Shown here: positions 44,598 to 54,369 of the stretch, piece after piece | Layout: every line of letters begins with the position of its first letter | Position numbering within the stretch: position 1 is the stretch's first letter | NCBI GenBank assembly: GCA_004194705.1 | Contig: SADC01000282.1 | Coordinates: 62,001 to 126,000, forward strand | Source: Ditylenchus dipsaci | Taxonomy: Eukaryota; Nematoda; Chromadorea; Rhabditida; Anguinidae | Direction of reading: 5' to 3' | Length of the DNA stretch: 64,000 nucleotides | The notes under the pieces: generated by a model | Databases searched by the model: none | Told to the model about the DNA's origin: nothing | What the model saw: only the letters and a program-made list of their open reading frames with translations | Translations under genes and position numbers: made by a program

Positions 44598-44665
44598 AGT
44601 ATGGCGCAGTGGATCGTTGCGAACGCTCTTTTTTGATGTCGCAGGTTCGACACCCACTCGAATCA
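44598..44665 (+). other. tRNA-like block in left foldback arm
   Basis: GTATGGCGCAGTGGATCGTT (box-A-like) and GTCGCAGGTTCGACACCCAC (box B) 40 bp apart, repeated inverted at 45345-45417. A looser related sequence (TGGCCTAGTGGTGAAACGG ... TTCGGTTCGATACCCACTGG) lies at 44106-44160. A poor anticodon stem argues against a functional tRNA. Confidence 0.5.
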
Positions 44666-44940
44666 TTCCTTTTTTTCATATTTTTTTCGCTGATTCAAAT
44701 AATTTTGGACAACTATCAACAAAACTCAATCTCACAATCAATTTAATTTTTTGACGCATTGTTAATTGTAATTTTCGTTATCGCATAACTTTTTTGTAAT
44801 TTTAAGTGTTTCGTTGCTGATATTCTCATGGCCTTCTCGGTTGCAAATTTTATGTCCATTATGTTCGAGAAGTATCCAGTGCTTGGTGATGCAAACCACG
44901 ATGGTCGACAATAAAAGAAAATAGCGTCTATTGTTTGTGG

Positions 44941-45226
44941 AATGATCGAGCGCTGCCTGAATAATGAAGAAGTGGACGTAGAAGAAGAAGAAGATATGGA
45001 AATAAATCGAGTGCTTGAAGTGGTCTACTGCCAATTTCGCAATCCAATATTCCGTGACTTTCTGCAGTATTCCTGGCGCACTTGTGGTTACATTGATGGC
45101 CAAGTACGATTCCTCACACCAATTGAAGTTTGCTTTCCTCCAAATTTGTCACGAAATTGTTGGGAACCAAATTGTGCAAAGTATATCTGTTTCGACCATT
45201 TTGTTGTGGACAAGCATTGCCATTGA
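44941..45226 (+). CDS. Hypothetical 94-aa frame between foldback arms
   Basis: ATG start, acidic run (NNEEVDVEEEEDMEINRVLE), then CQFRNPIFRDFLQYSWRTCG, YIDGQVRFLTPIEVCFPPNL and Cys/His residues to the stop. It looks like protein rather than repeat noise and resembles the linker and C-terminal part of a transposase, but I cannot assign a family. Confidence 0.35.
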
Positions 45227-46387
45227 TTATTTGTTAATCGCCAATAAAAAAATGCGTCAAAAAATTGAATTGATTGTGAGATTGAGTTTTGTTGATAGTT
45301 GTCCAAAATTATTTGAATCAGCGAAAAAAATATGAAAAAAAGGAATGATTCGAGTGGGTGTCGAACCTGCGACATCAAAAAAGAGCGTTCGCAACGATCC
45401 CACTGCGCCATACTGACATGTTTATTACTGCCATTTATGGTTGGTATATTCCAGCTGATCAATTTTACAAGTTTAAAATTGGAATGTCTTGGCTTAGACT
45501 GCTCCATAGGAAATTTTGATTGCAAGATGATAACAAGCTCAGTTAGGGCTATCTTTTGGTATATAAGGTTTTTTGATAGCGCACGGAGTGGTCGTGCCTT
45601 TCCCGTGTCAGCTACAAGCTGGTGTAAAAATATTTGAGATAAGAAATCAAAATCTATGAAAAATATGTGTTTGAAGCCAAAAACACCGAATTTTAATGCT
45701 CAGCATCAAATTTGATGTCTTTGAGAACTATACTGGAGGTTCAATTTTTCCTCAACTTTTCCAAAATTTCGTCAAATTAATTCTCGTTTGAATTGGCGTG
45801 GTACCCGCCTTTCAAAATATTCCCATCGGCACTGAGCATGCCCTTTAAGCACGTTTTAGGTGGCGGAAAACAAATGATCTCAACGAATTCAGTTCCATTT
45901 AGGTACTAGTGGTAACTTTCGGAAGACTGGATAAAGTTTAGTGTTCATTGCTACTGCTAGTCAAGTAAAGTATACTCTTCAGTCATTTGCCTTGGTCCTC
46001 AAGCTCATTTTTCGGATTTTTCATCAAATTGTACTTTTTAACCTGTTTTTAGGTCCTTCATTGATCAATTTTTAGCAAGGAAAAGTCCCAAAGTCCCAAA
46101 AACGACAGGGGGACCCACGCATCCCTCCCCATATTGTGGCCCTTTGGAAAAGTTTGAAACTTTAATACTGTGGCCCTCCGATGGCACAAAAACCAGTTTG
46201 AATGGCTCAACAAAAAAAAATCTATTTTTCCAAAATGCAAAACGCGGAAAATCAGAACAATTTTCCGGTTAATATTAGGAAATTTTCCGTGAAATTTCCA
46301 TTTCACAACTCTAAGAAATATGGTTATGGCCTGGGTATGCCCCTTTAAGGATTAGAGAAAAAACGTGAAACAGTTAATTAAAATTAA

Positions 46388-46905
46388 CTGTTTTGAAAAG
46401 ATTCAAAGCCTCAAATGACATATCAAAGTCGTACAAGTACTTCTGCTGGTCAATCGTTTTGAGAGCTTCTACATCATTAGCTCCTGCAAACCACCTGCAA
46501 CTTTTTAGTAGTCTTTTTCACAGCGTACTGATTATTCAGCACAGGCTCATGCTGTAATGACTCACTTGTATATTTGGACTAGCTGCTGGTTGTTTTCAGC
46601 GCAATGTCGTGGTTCTCAAATGCTTAGGTTTTTAGAGCCTCAAATTCTGGGACAAAAACATTTCCACCTGCATTAACACCAAATATTCCAGTGCTTGTTC
46701 TCGTCCACCAACCAGTTCATGCATTGCAGTTGGGCATTGGTCATGTTGTGCCCTTGACTGCTCATTTCGTACTCCTTTTCGCCCACTATCACATTTAGAA
46801 AACAGCTGGCTAGTGCTCTCATCATCTGCTTGAACTTTGCATTGGATTTGGCATCGAGGGAGAAACAGTACCAGTTTTAAGGAGCGTAACTTTCAGCCAA
46901 TTGCA
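46388..46905 (-). pseudogene. GT14 (Core-2/I-branching GlcNAc-transferase-like), two exons
   Basis: Minus strand. Upstream exon about 46690-46905: in-frame TAA just before NWYCFSLDAKSNAKFKQMMR, then FLNVIVGEKEYEMSSQGHNM. Downstream exon about 46388-46535: WFAGANDVEALKTIDQQKYL, DMSFEALNLFK. Nematode genomes carry many such Golgi glycosyltransferases, which add branching GlcNAc to O-glycans. The NHD-type segment expected between the two blocks is missing. A further exon lies at 42575-42840. The stop and the missing block make activity unlikely. The copy at 31105-35395 is a near-identical duplicate split by an insertion. Confidence 0.8.
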
Positions 46906-47389
46906 TCTCAATTAGTCTGTAGTCCTTAATTTTGGAATGTTAGTACCAAAATGTGGACTATGAAGATTAAGTTCAGGGTTACATAGTTCGTGAATTTGCT
47001 GACTCCACACCTCTATTTGGCCAAGTATTTATCATATGAGACAGTATTCCTTCAAAACTGAATAAATTTCAGAACGGAAATGTAACGGAAACGCCCTCCG
47101 GTCATTTTGCCTTGGTTTTGCCCGTGGAGTCCAAAAATACCGAATCTTCAATTTTTGTTTCAGGTGATTTTATTTTTCATTACTAGTATTACTATTAAAA
47201 AAATTACACCAAAATTCGATATTCGCCGTTAAAGACCAAGGCAAAGGTTATGTGATTTAAGGTAGGATCGTTGGCAAACTAAATATTTTTAAAAGCGGGT
47301 GAAACTCCCGGGGGCAAACTGGCCCAGCTTAATAAAATTCTAAATACAAACATTCTAATTTGCATTTAGGATACCGTATTTTCGGCTAG

Positions 47390-48765
47390 GGACATTTTTC
47401 AAAAACGATTTTTTTCAAAACTACATTTCCCAAACTACATTTTTCCAAACGATATTTTCCAAAAAGACACTTTTCCAAAACGACATTTTTCCAAACGATA
47501 TTTTTCCAAAACGACACTTTTCCAAAACGACACTTTTCCAAACGATATTTTTCCAAAACGACACTTTTCCAAAACGACACTTTTCCAAAACGACATTTTT
47601 CCAAACGATATTTTTCCAAAACGACACTTTTTCCAAAACGACACTTTTCCAAAACGACATTTTTCCAAACGATATTTTTCCAAACGATATTTTTCCAAAA
47701 CGACACTTTTCCAAAACGACACTTTCCAAAACGACACTTTTCCAAACAACATTTTTCCAAAACGACATTTTTCCAAACGATATTTTTCCAAAACGACACT
47801 TTTCCAAAACGACACTTTTCCAAACAACATTTTTCCAAACGACACTTTTCCAAAACGACACTTTTCCAAAACGACACTTTTCCAAACAACATTTTTCCAA
47901 AACGACACTTTTCCAACAACATTTTTCCAAAACGACACTTTCCAAAACGACACTTTCCAAAACGACACTTTTCCAAACAACATTTTCCAAAACGACACTT
48001 TTCCAAAACGACACTTTTCCAAAACGACATTTTTCCAAACGATATTTTTCCAAAACGACACTTTTCCAAAACGACACTTTTCCAAACAACATTTTTCCAA
48101 AACGACACTTTTCCAAAACGACACTTTTCCAAAACGACACTTTTCCAAACAACATTTTTCCAAAACGACACTTTTCCAAACAACATTTTTCCAAAACGAC
48201 ACTTTTCCAAAACGACACTTTTCCAAAACGACACTTTTCCAAAACGACATTTTCCAAACGATATTTTTCCAAAACGACATTTTTCCAAAACGACACTTTT
48301 CAAACAACATTTTCCAAAACGACACTTTTCCAAACAACATTTTTCCAAAACGACACTTTTCCAAAACGACACTTTTCCAAAACGACACTTTTCCAAACAA
48401 CATTTTCCAAAACGACATTTTTCCAAACGATATTTTTCCAAAACGACACTTTTCCAAAACGACACTTTTCCAAACAACATTTTTCCAAAACGACATTTTT
48501 CCAAAACGACACTTTTCCAAACAACATTTCCAAAACGACATTTTCCAAACGATATTTTTCCAAAACGACACTTTTCCAAAACGATACTTTTCCAAACAAC
48601 ATTTTTCCAAAACGACATTTTTCCAAACGATATTTTTCCAAAACGACACTTTTCCAAAACGACACTTTTCCAAAACGACATTTTTCCAAACGATATTTTT
48701 CCAAAACGACACTTTTCCAAAACGACACTTTTCTAAACGACGTTTTCCAAAACGAAATATCTCCA
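47390..48765 (-). repeat. TTTTCCAAAACGACAC array, about 1.37 kb
   Basis: Roughly 80 units of 15-18 bp. Four unit types recur in changing order, distinguished by the core ACGACAC, ACGACAT, ACGATAT or ACAACAT. The left end GGGACATTTTTCAAAAACGA is the complement of the right-hand end TCGTTTTTGAAAAATGTCCC at 51885-51905, so this is a giant foldback arm. All three minus-strand frames stay open for hundreds of codons because the units lack stops. I do not regard any as a gene. Confidence 0.95.
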
Positions 48766-48779
48766 AGGGTCTAAGATAA

Positions 48780-48951
48780 CCAAATTGTAGCTTTTGGTGG
48801 ATTGATTAACGTTTCTGGTCTGTTCGAGACAAGCACTGCGGTTCAGAAGCGAAAGATCGAGGGAATCAAAAAGGCTTTCGCAGCGTTCAATGCGGAGGAG
48901 ATGAGAAACAGCATGGCCCGAATGGCAAACGCAATCGACGGATCAATTTAG
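48780..48951 (+). CDS. Terminal exon of an unrecognised gene, copy 1
   Basis: From the end of the array, an open frame reads IVAFGGLINVSGLFETSTAV, QKRKIEGIKKAFAAFNAEEM and RNSMARMANAIDGSI to TAG at 48949-48951, with AATAAAG at about 49026. Amphipathic, helix-prone, no domain recognised. An inverted duplicate on the minus strand at 53788-53960 has indels that break the frame. Confidence 0.6.
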
Positions 48952-50069
48952 AAGATGTGAACATTGATGGAGTCTGAAATGTTTTGTTTGAAGTGGAGTA
49001 TTATTATTGCTCGGTTTCTTTTTTTAATAAAGCATGATTGGTGGACGAGTTGGGGTTTATTTGTGTCCGTTAAATGTCTGTCTGGTGTATGGGTATAGAA
49101 TAACGAGGTTCTGTAAAAATTTAAAAATGGCGTTGAAAACAGTAGGGTTTAGACAGAGGTAAACTTTAGCGATTTTGCTCTTTGCCAGAGAATATGCATG
49201 GAAAAAATGTATAGGGTTTTTGTATAATGCTAAATTTTAACAGGATTTGATAACTGCTATTTCGAGAACCGTCGTTTCAAGAATTGTCGGAACAATGGAA
49301 AAATGTCGTTTTGGAAGAATTTCGTTTGAAAACGTGTCGTTTTGGAAAAATGTCGTTTGGAGAAGTGTCGTTTGGAAAAACGTCGTTTTGGAAAAATGTC
49401 GTTTTGGAAAACGTCGTTTTGGAAAAAATGTCGTTTGGAAAAAAGCTAAAATTGATTTACACCCTCAAAATACTGATTTACGCCCTCAAATTTATTATTT
49501 ACGCCCTCAAATCAGAAAGTTGATCAAAATACTGATTTACGCCCTCAAAATACTGATTTACGCCCTCAAATTTTATTTACGCCCTCAAATCGATCAAAAT
49601 GCTTATTTAGCCATCAAACTGCTCATTATTTTCTTTAAACTTATGAAACTAGATGTAAATAAAAAACAGAGAAGTCTCTAGTTGCCTTAAAGGGGATGGA
49701 TCATATCGGCTAGGTCATAGGTTCTAATTCCTCTGGCTATACACCTCATTTTTTCACATTTTTAGTGAGTTCATCGACTTTGCTGTCAGCAACTACCGCA
49801 ACAATCTGTGCATTTAACACTTATGATCGTCAAATAAAAATAAACAGCTAAATTATACGTACCGAGGTTTATATAGCCTATATAGCCTAACACATGCCAA
49901 TTTTATTGACTTCTCAAGCGTTTGCTTACTTTTTAGAGTCAAAATTAAATAAAAGTTTTGCTAGCGAGAAAAACAAGCTAGAAATATAATTGTTTAACAA
50001 CTTTATTGCCGTCTTCAACAATGACAATTCCCAACAATTTAATAACTTGACAATAATTCTAAAGCTTGA

Positions 50070-51060
50070 TCATCTTGTTTGTCCTTCGAGGCCGTTGTTC
50101 GTAGTGATGGACGGCATACCAAATCCGGTAGCATGTCTGTAAGTCCGCCCACGGTAGTCATCTCGAAGAAGCCAGGACTGGAAGAACTTTAAGCACGCAT
50201 TCCAAAGACGATCGATCTCACTCCACTTTGCAGCCCAGTGACGGGAAAGAGTTTTTGCTGCTGAAAAAGGTGTCTGGCTATTCTAGAATGATAAACTTCA
50301 TAGCTTACCTGCTGCAAATTCATAAATATTGGTAGCCTGAGCTAGCACAGCCACATCATCCTTGATCTCTTCCACCGCATTCTCATGGATCTTGACTTTG
50401 GCAGCTCCTTGTTGAAGTTCATCATGACGTGTGCGTAGCACATTCCTCGCTTGACGTTCGGCCAGACTGCTCGCATCCTAAATCATTCAGTATACATGAA
50501 TGGTTAGCCTATAACTACCTGCAGTAATTGCTGTTGCTCCATCGGCAACGAGAAGGCTGGGTCCGCACTTTCTATGGCACAAAGAACTTGCTGTATGCCC
50601 AAGTGTCCTCATGCGATGAGATAGCAGTGAAAGGGGGAGAAAACCGAGAAGCGGCCACTAAAGTTTGCATGGTATAATTCTGTTATTTACACGATTAATT
50701 ACAGTAGAGGTAGTTCAACGTCATTAACTTGTATAGTCCCATCTGCTTGCAGAACCATCGAAAAGGCTTGCCGACGCACGAGCGAAGAGTTGACATCACG
50801 AGAATAAACGCTTGTGATCGTGTAAACTGTTGTCTGGATGAGCGAACTGCTGAGATCTTTTGAATAGCGGACGCACACACGAGCCTTGCAGTTGAACTTT
50901 CCTTTCGCTTCTTCTTCGAGTTGTGGCACACTAGACGTCGTAGCTGCCTTGATTCCTTCTTCAGCGTAGTCGTAGCAATAATCCTTCCCGTGTTCAGCAA
51001 GCCAGCCATCGATCTCCTCCTTCTTCTTGCAGAGCATAATGGTTTTCCACTCGGTAGCGG
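50070..51060 (-). pseudogene. MULE (Mutator-like) transposase, decayed
   Basis: Minus strand. N-terminal piece 50699-51037 (MLCKKKEEIDGWLAEHGKDY ... GKFNCKARVCVRYSKDLSSS), next VADGATAITAG (about 50525), then exon 50309-50476 with VWPNVKRGMCYAHVMMNFNK, one lost base, KIHENAVEEIKDDVAVLAQA and TNIYEFAA, then exon 50070-50260 with LSRHWAAKWSEIDRLWNACL, WLLRDDYRGRTYRHATGFGM and ITTNNGLEGQTR before TGA. DGA..I, VWP..KRGMCYAHV and TNNGLE are MULE landmarks. The first catalytic block is missing. It is a different lineage from the OTU-bearing copy at 13.7 kb, and 10.37 kb carries a scrap of this one. Confidence 0.8.
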
Positions 51061-51089
51061 GCCCCGCTTTTTAAGCATCTTAAATTGGT

Positions 51090-51570
51090 ACAATTTCGGT
51101 ATACCCCCACCACTCAATTTCGGTATACCTCCACCACTCAATTTCGGTATACCCCACCACTCAATTCGTATACCCCACCAGTCAATTTCGTATATCCTCA
51201 CCACTCTGTTAATAATTGGATGTTTCAAGTTGTTCCAAATTGTACAGTTTTGTATAGAATTAGTAATTAGAGTGCTTGGTATACCAAAATGAGTGGTGGG
51301 GGTATACCGAAATTGAGTGGGGGTATACCGAAATGAGTGGTGGGGGTATACCGAAATTGATGGTGGGTATACCGAAATTGAGTAGTGGAGGTATACCGAA
51401 ATTAGCCAGGTATACTATGCACCCACGACCTGCGACTCCTACTACTACTACTAGTCTACTACTACTACTCTCGAGTAAGCGTCATCGAGAAAGATAGCCT
51501 GAAACATCCAATTATTAACAAAGTGGTGGGGTATACCGAAATGAGTGTGGGGGCATACCGAAATTAGCCT
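51090..51570. repeat. GGTATACC palindromic array
   Basis: Units CACTCAATTTCGGTATACCC (51096-51190), then the inverted GGGGTATACCGAAATTGAGT (51275-51415) and again at 51523-51570. Flanking words TTAATAATTGGATGTTTCA (51207) and TGAAACATCCAATTATTAA (51501) also mirror. A CTACTACTACTAGT run lies at 51440-51470. Confidence 0.85.
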
Positions 51571-51910
51571 TAAATTTAATGGTAAATCTGAAACTTTGAG
51601 GCTGTAAATAAATGATTTGATGCTAAAATAAGCATTTGATCGATTTGAGGGCGTAAATAATAAATTTGAGGGCGTAAATGAGCAATTGAGGGCGTAAATC
51701 AGTATTTTGATCGAATTTCTGATTTGAGGCGTAAATAATAAATTTGAGGCGTAAATCAGTATTTGAGGGCGTAAACTACTTATAGCCTTGGAAAAATGTC
51801 GTTTGAAAAAGGTCGTTTGGAAAATGTCGTTTGGAAAAATATCGTTTGGAAAAATGTCGTTTTGAAAAAAACTACATTTGAAAAGTGTCGTTTTTGAAAA
51901 ATGTCCCCTA

Positions 51911-53335
51911 TAGGTTGTCGACCGGTCGAATTTTCGACCGGTCGAGTCGATGGAAGGTCGAAAGTCGAAAATTCGACCGGTCGGGTCGAGTCGAAGGTCG
52001 AAAGTCGAAATTTTCGACCGTCGGGTCGAGTCGAAGTCGAAAGTCGAAAATTTCGACCGGTCGGTCGAGTCGAAGGTCGAAAGTTGAAAATTTCGACCGG
52101 TCGAGTCGAAGGTCGAAATTTTCGACTAGTCGGGTCGAAGGTCAAAGTTTTTGACCGGTCGAGTCAAAATTCGGACAAATGCACGTAACAGCACAACAAA
52201 TTTTATTGAAATTATTATCGCTTTGTTTTGTTTTTTTCGCCTTCTTCAAAATTTCGGGTACAGGCTAATTGGCCTACAAAACTGGTCGTTTACAAAACTA
52301 GCCGTTTACAGAATTGTCGTCACAAAACTGGTCGTTTAAGGTCACCCGTCAAGTCACCCGTTCATCATTGATTACTTCTTGAAACGCCAATCCTGTAAAC
52401 GACCAATTCTGTAAACGACCAATCCTGTGAACGACCAATTCTGTAAACGGCCAGTTTGTAAACGACCAATTCTGTAAACGACCAGTTTTGTGACGACAAT
52501 TCTGTAAACGGCTAGTTTTGTAAACGACCAGTTTTGTAGCGACCGATTACCTGTACCCAAAATTTCATCCACCAGATTAGCTTGATGATGTGCAGGTAGC
52601 TGCCGTTGCTTTGCCAACCGAGATCTGAGTTCTTACTAAAATAGTGATTTAAATACAAATTAACTACGCTGAACATGAATCTGACGTGTAATCTAACAGT
52701 TTTGCACATGAATGACCGACAACCTAGCGAAAACAAAACATTCTGGGCAAATCGCCCAAAAAGTCAATTTGCCCTAAAAGGTTCTGCAAAAAGACTTTTT
52801 TTGATGCTAAAAATATCTTTTTTTGCTGCAAAACGTTGTTTTGCTTCACGAGCCTTCTTCGCAGCATTTTCACTAGAAATATCAATTATTATACATATTT
52901 TGCTGTCAATTTGTCGACAAAATTTATTATTTTTTCGGAACGAATAAACCATGATATTCAACCTAAAAATTGTGTGCTGAAAACAGTTTGTTGAGACAAA
53001 AATCCTGTTTTGACTCGTCAGTTAAATTCGTGCAGTTATGTACTCCGAAAATACGTTCGTTCGTGAGACCAAACGCAATTGAAAACAAAATTCCTTGTAT
53101 GAAAGGTCGAAAGTCGAAATTTCGACCGGTCGGGTCGAGTCGAAGGTCGAAAGTCCAAATTTTCGACCGGTCGGGTCGAGTCGAAGTTCGAAAGTCGAAA
53201 TTTTCGACCGGGCGGGTCGGGTCGATCGAAGTCGAAAGTCGAAATTTTCGACCGGTCGAGTCGAAGGTCGAAAGTCGAAAAATGTCGACTTTCGACCTTA
53301 AAGGTCGAAATCGACCGGTCGAGTCGACAACCCTA
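51911..53335. mobile_element. hAT-type foldback element, copy 2 (1425 bp)
   Basis: Ends TAGGTTGTCGACCGGTCG and GAGTCGACAACCCTA. Perfect 8-bp TSD GTCCCCTA at 51903-51910 and 53336-53343. Inverted orientation relative to 41031-42438 and nearly identical to it across the non-coding interior (52160-53100). It landed in the end of the GTCGTTTGGAAAAATGTCCC foldback arm, so it is younger than that element. Confidence 0.95.
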
Positions 53336-53343
53336 GTCCCCTA

Positions 53344-53787
53344 GCCCTTTTTTGGATTGCCGGGACTCATGTTTAAGTGAGGCCAGTCCTTCCATTCCGC
53401 TGTTCCGTATCACATTAATCTATATTGAACTGCATATAGAACTGCCTCATTACTCATGTTCTGCATTTCCATTATTCGTGATTTTGCGCTCAAAGAAAGC
53501 TTGAATTTAAACTTTCTTTAAAAGACCATAGTTTTTTGAACGCAGCGGCATTTTTGAAAATTGAATTGACGGGGAACACTTTTAAGTTCATCAAGTTCGT
53601 CAATGATGGTCCTAATTTTTACAGAACCTCGTTATTCTATACCCATACAACCAGACAGACATTTAACGGACACAAATAAACCCCAACTTCGTCCACCAAT
53701 CATGCTTATTAAAAAAAGAAACCGAGAACAATAATAATACTCCACTTCAAACAAAACCATTTCAGACTCCATCAATGTTCACATCTT
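53344..53787. other. Downstream flank of the duplicated terminal exon; otherwise no gene seen
   Basis: 53618-53787 is the inverted copy of 48952-49123 (3' flank of the terminal exon, ATAACGAGGTTCTGTAAAAA on the minus strand). 53344-53617 shows no structure or coding signal. Confidence 0.6.
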
Positions 53788-53960
53788 CTAAATTGATCCC
53801 GTCGATTGCGTTTGCCATTCGGGCCATGCGTTTCTCATCTCCTCCGCATTGAACGCTGCGAAAGCTTTTTGATTCCCTCGATCTTTCGCTTCTGAACCGC
53901 AGTGCTTGTCTCGAACAGACCAGAAACGTTAATCAATCCACCAAAAGCTACCAATTTGGT
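53788..53960 (-). pseudogene. Terminal exon of the unrecognised gene, inverted copy 2
   Basis: Complement of 48780-48951 with small indels: one G lost at AAAAAGCTTTCG, one A/G pair changed at GAGAAACGCATGG and one extra G at GACGGGATC, so the frame is broken. Adjacent TTTCGTTTTGGAAAACGTCG array corresponds to the right edge of the 47.4-48.8 kb array. Confidence 0.75.
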
Positions 53961-53964
53961 TATC

Positions 53965-54150
53965 TTAGACCCTTGGAGATATTTCGTTTTGGAAAACGTC
54001 GTTTAGAAAAGTGTCGTTTGGAAAAGTGTCGTTTTGGAAAAATGTTGTTTGGAAAAGTGTCGTTTTGGAAAAGTGTCGTGTTGGAAAAATGTCGTTTGGA
54101 AAAGTGTCGTTTTGGAAAAATATCGTTTGGAAAAATGTCCCCTGGCCCAA
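53965..54150. repeat. Short GTCGTTTTGGAAAAGT array (counterpart of 47.4-48.8 kb)
   Basis: Eleven or so units ending in AAAAATGTCCCCTGGCCC. Inverted relative to the 1.37-kb array and about one eighth of its length: the two arms of one inverted duplication differ hugely in copy number. Confidence 0.85.
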
Positions 54151-54369
54151 AAAGCCCATGTAAGACCGACTACTTGAAGCCTAGGACCGAGTTCAAGTTC
54201 AATTTGCATCGAAAAATACGACGGAATACCGCCCAACAATTTTATTCTCCAATGCAAGACAATAAGCAACAACAGTAAACAGAATTTCCAGTTGGCAACC
54301 ATATGCAGACATATCACCATACGAAGATTATTATTTCAAGCAGGACCGTTTTCAGAATTGGAGGCATTT

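Larger units (their letters stand above)
44160..45740. mobile_element. Inner foldback element with about 400-bp arms and tRNA-like blocks
   Basis: Arms about 44395-44790 and 45240-45620 are near-identical inverted copies (CACGGGAAAGGCACGACCAC to CAATCTCACAATCAATTTAA). The outer flanks TTCTCCAAAACATCAAATTTGATG (44169) and CATCAAATTTGATGTCTTTGAGAA (45705) also mirror. Each arm carries one tRNA-like block. Central 450 bp holds a 94-codon frame. Confidence 0.85.
43440..45890. mobile_element. Outer inverted-repeat element
   Basis: CTTCCGCCACCTAAAAACGT and GGAATATTTCAAAAGGCGGG (43456-43512) are mirrored by CCCGCCTTTCAAAATATTCC and ACGTTTTAGGTGGCGGAAAA (45806-45878). The interval contains a smaller inverted repeat (44160-45740) plus 600 bp (43530-44100) with no gene seen. 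Confidence 0.7.
49270..51905. mobile_element. Foldback element with GTCGTTTTGGAAAAAT and TTTACGCCCTCAAA arrays
   Basis: Left: GTCGTTTTGGAAAAATGTCG units (49295-49440), then TTTACGCCCTCAAA units (49455-49600). Right, in mirror order: GAGGGCGTAAAT units (51640-51775), then GTCGTTTGGAAAAATGTCG (51795-51905). Between: a box-B-like TAGGTCATAGGTTCTAATTC (49713), a decayed MULE gene on the minus strand and a GGTATACC palindromic array. Confidence 0.8.

Noticed and set aside
47386..48766. Open frames of 443 and 444 codons, minus strand (KCRFGKISFGKMSF repeats)
   Set aside because: They exist in all three frames because the 15-18 bp repeat unit has no stop in that orientation; the array is a transposon arm.
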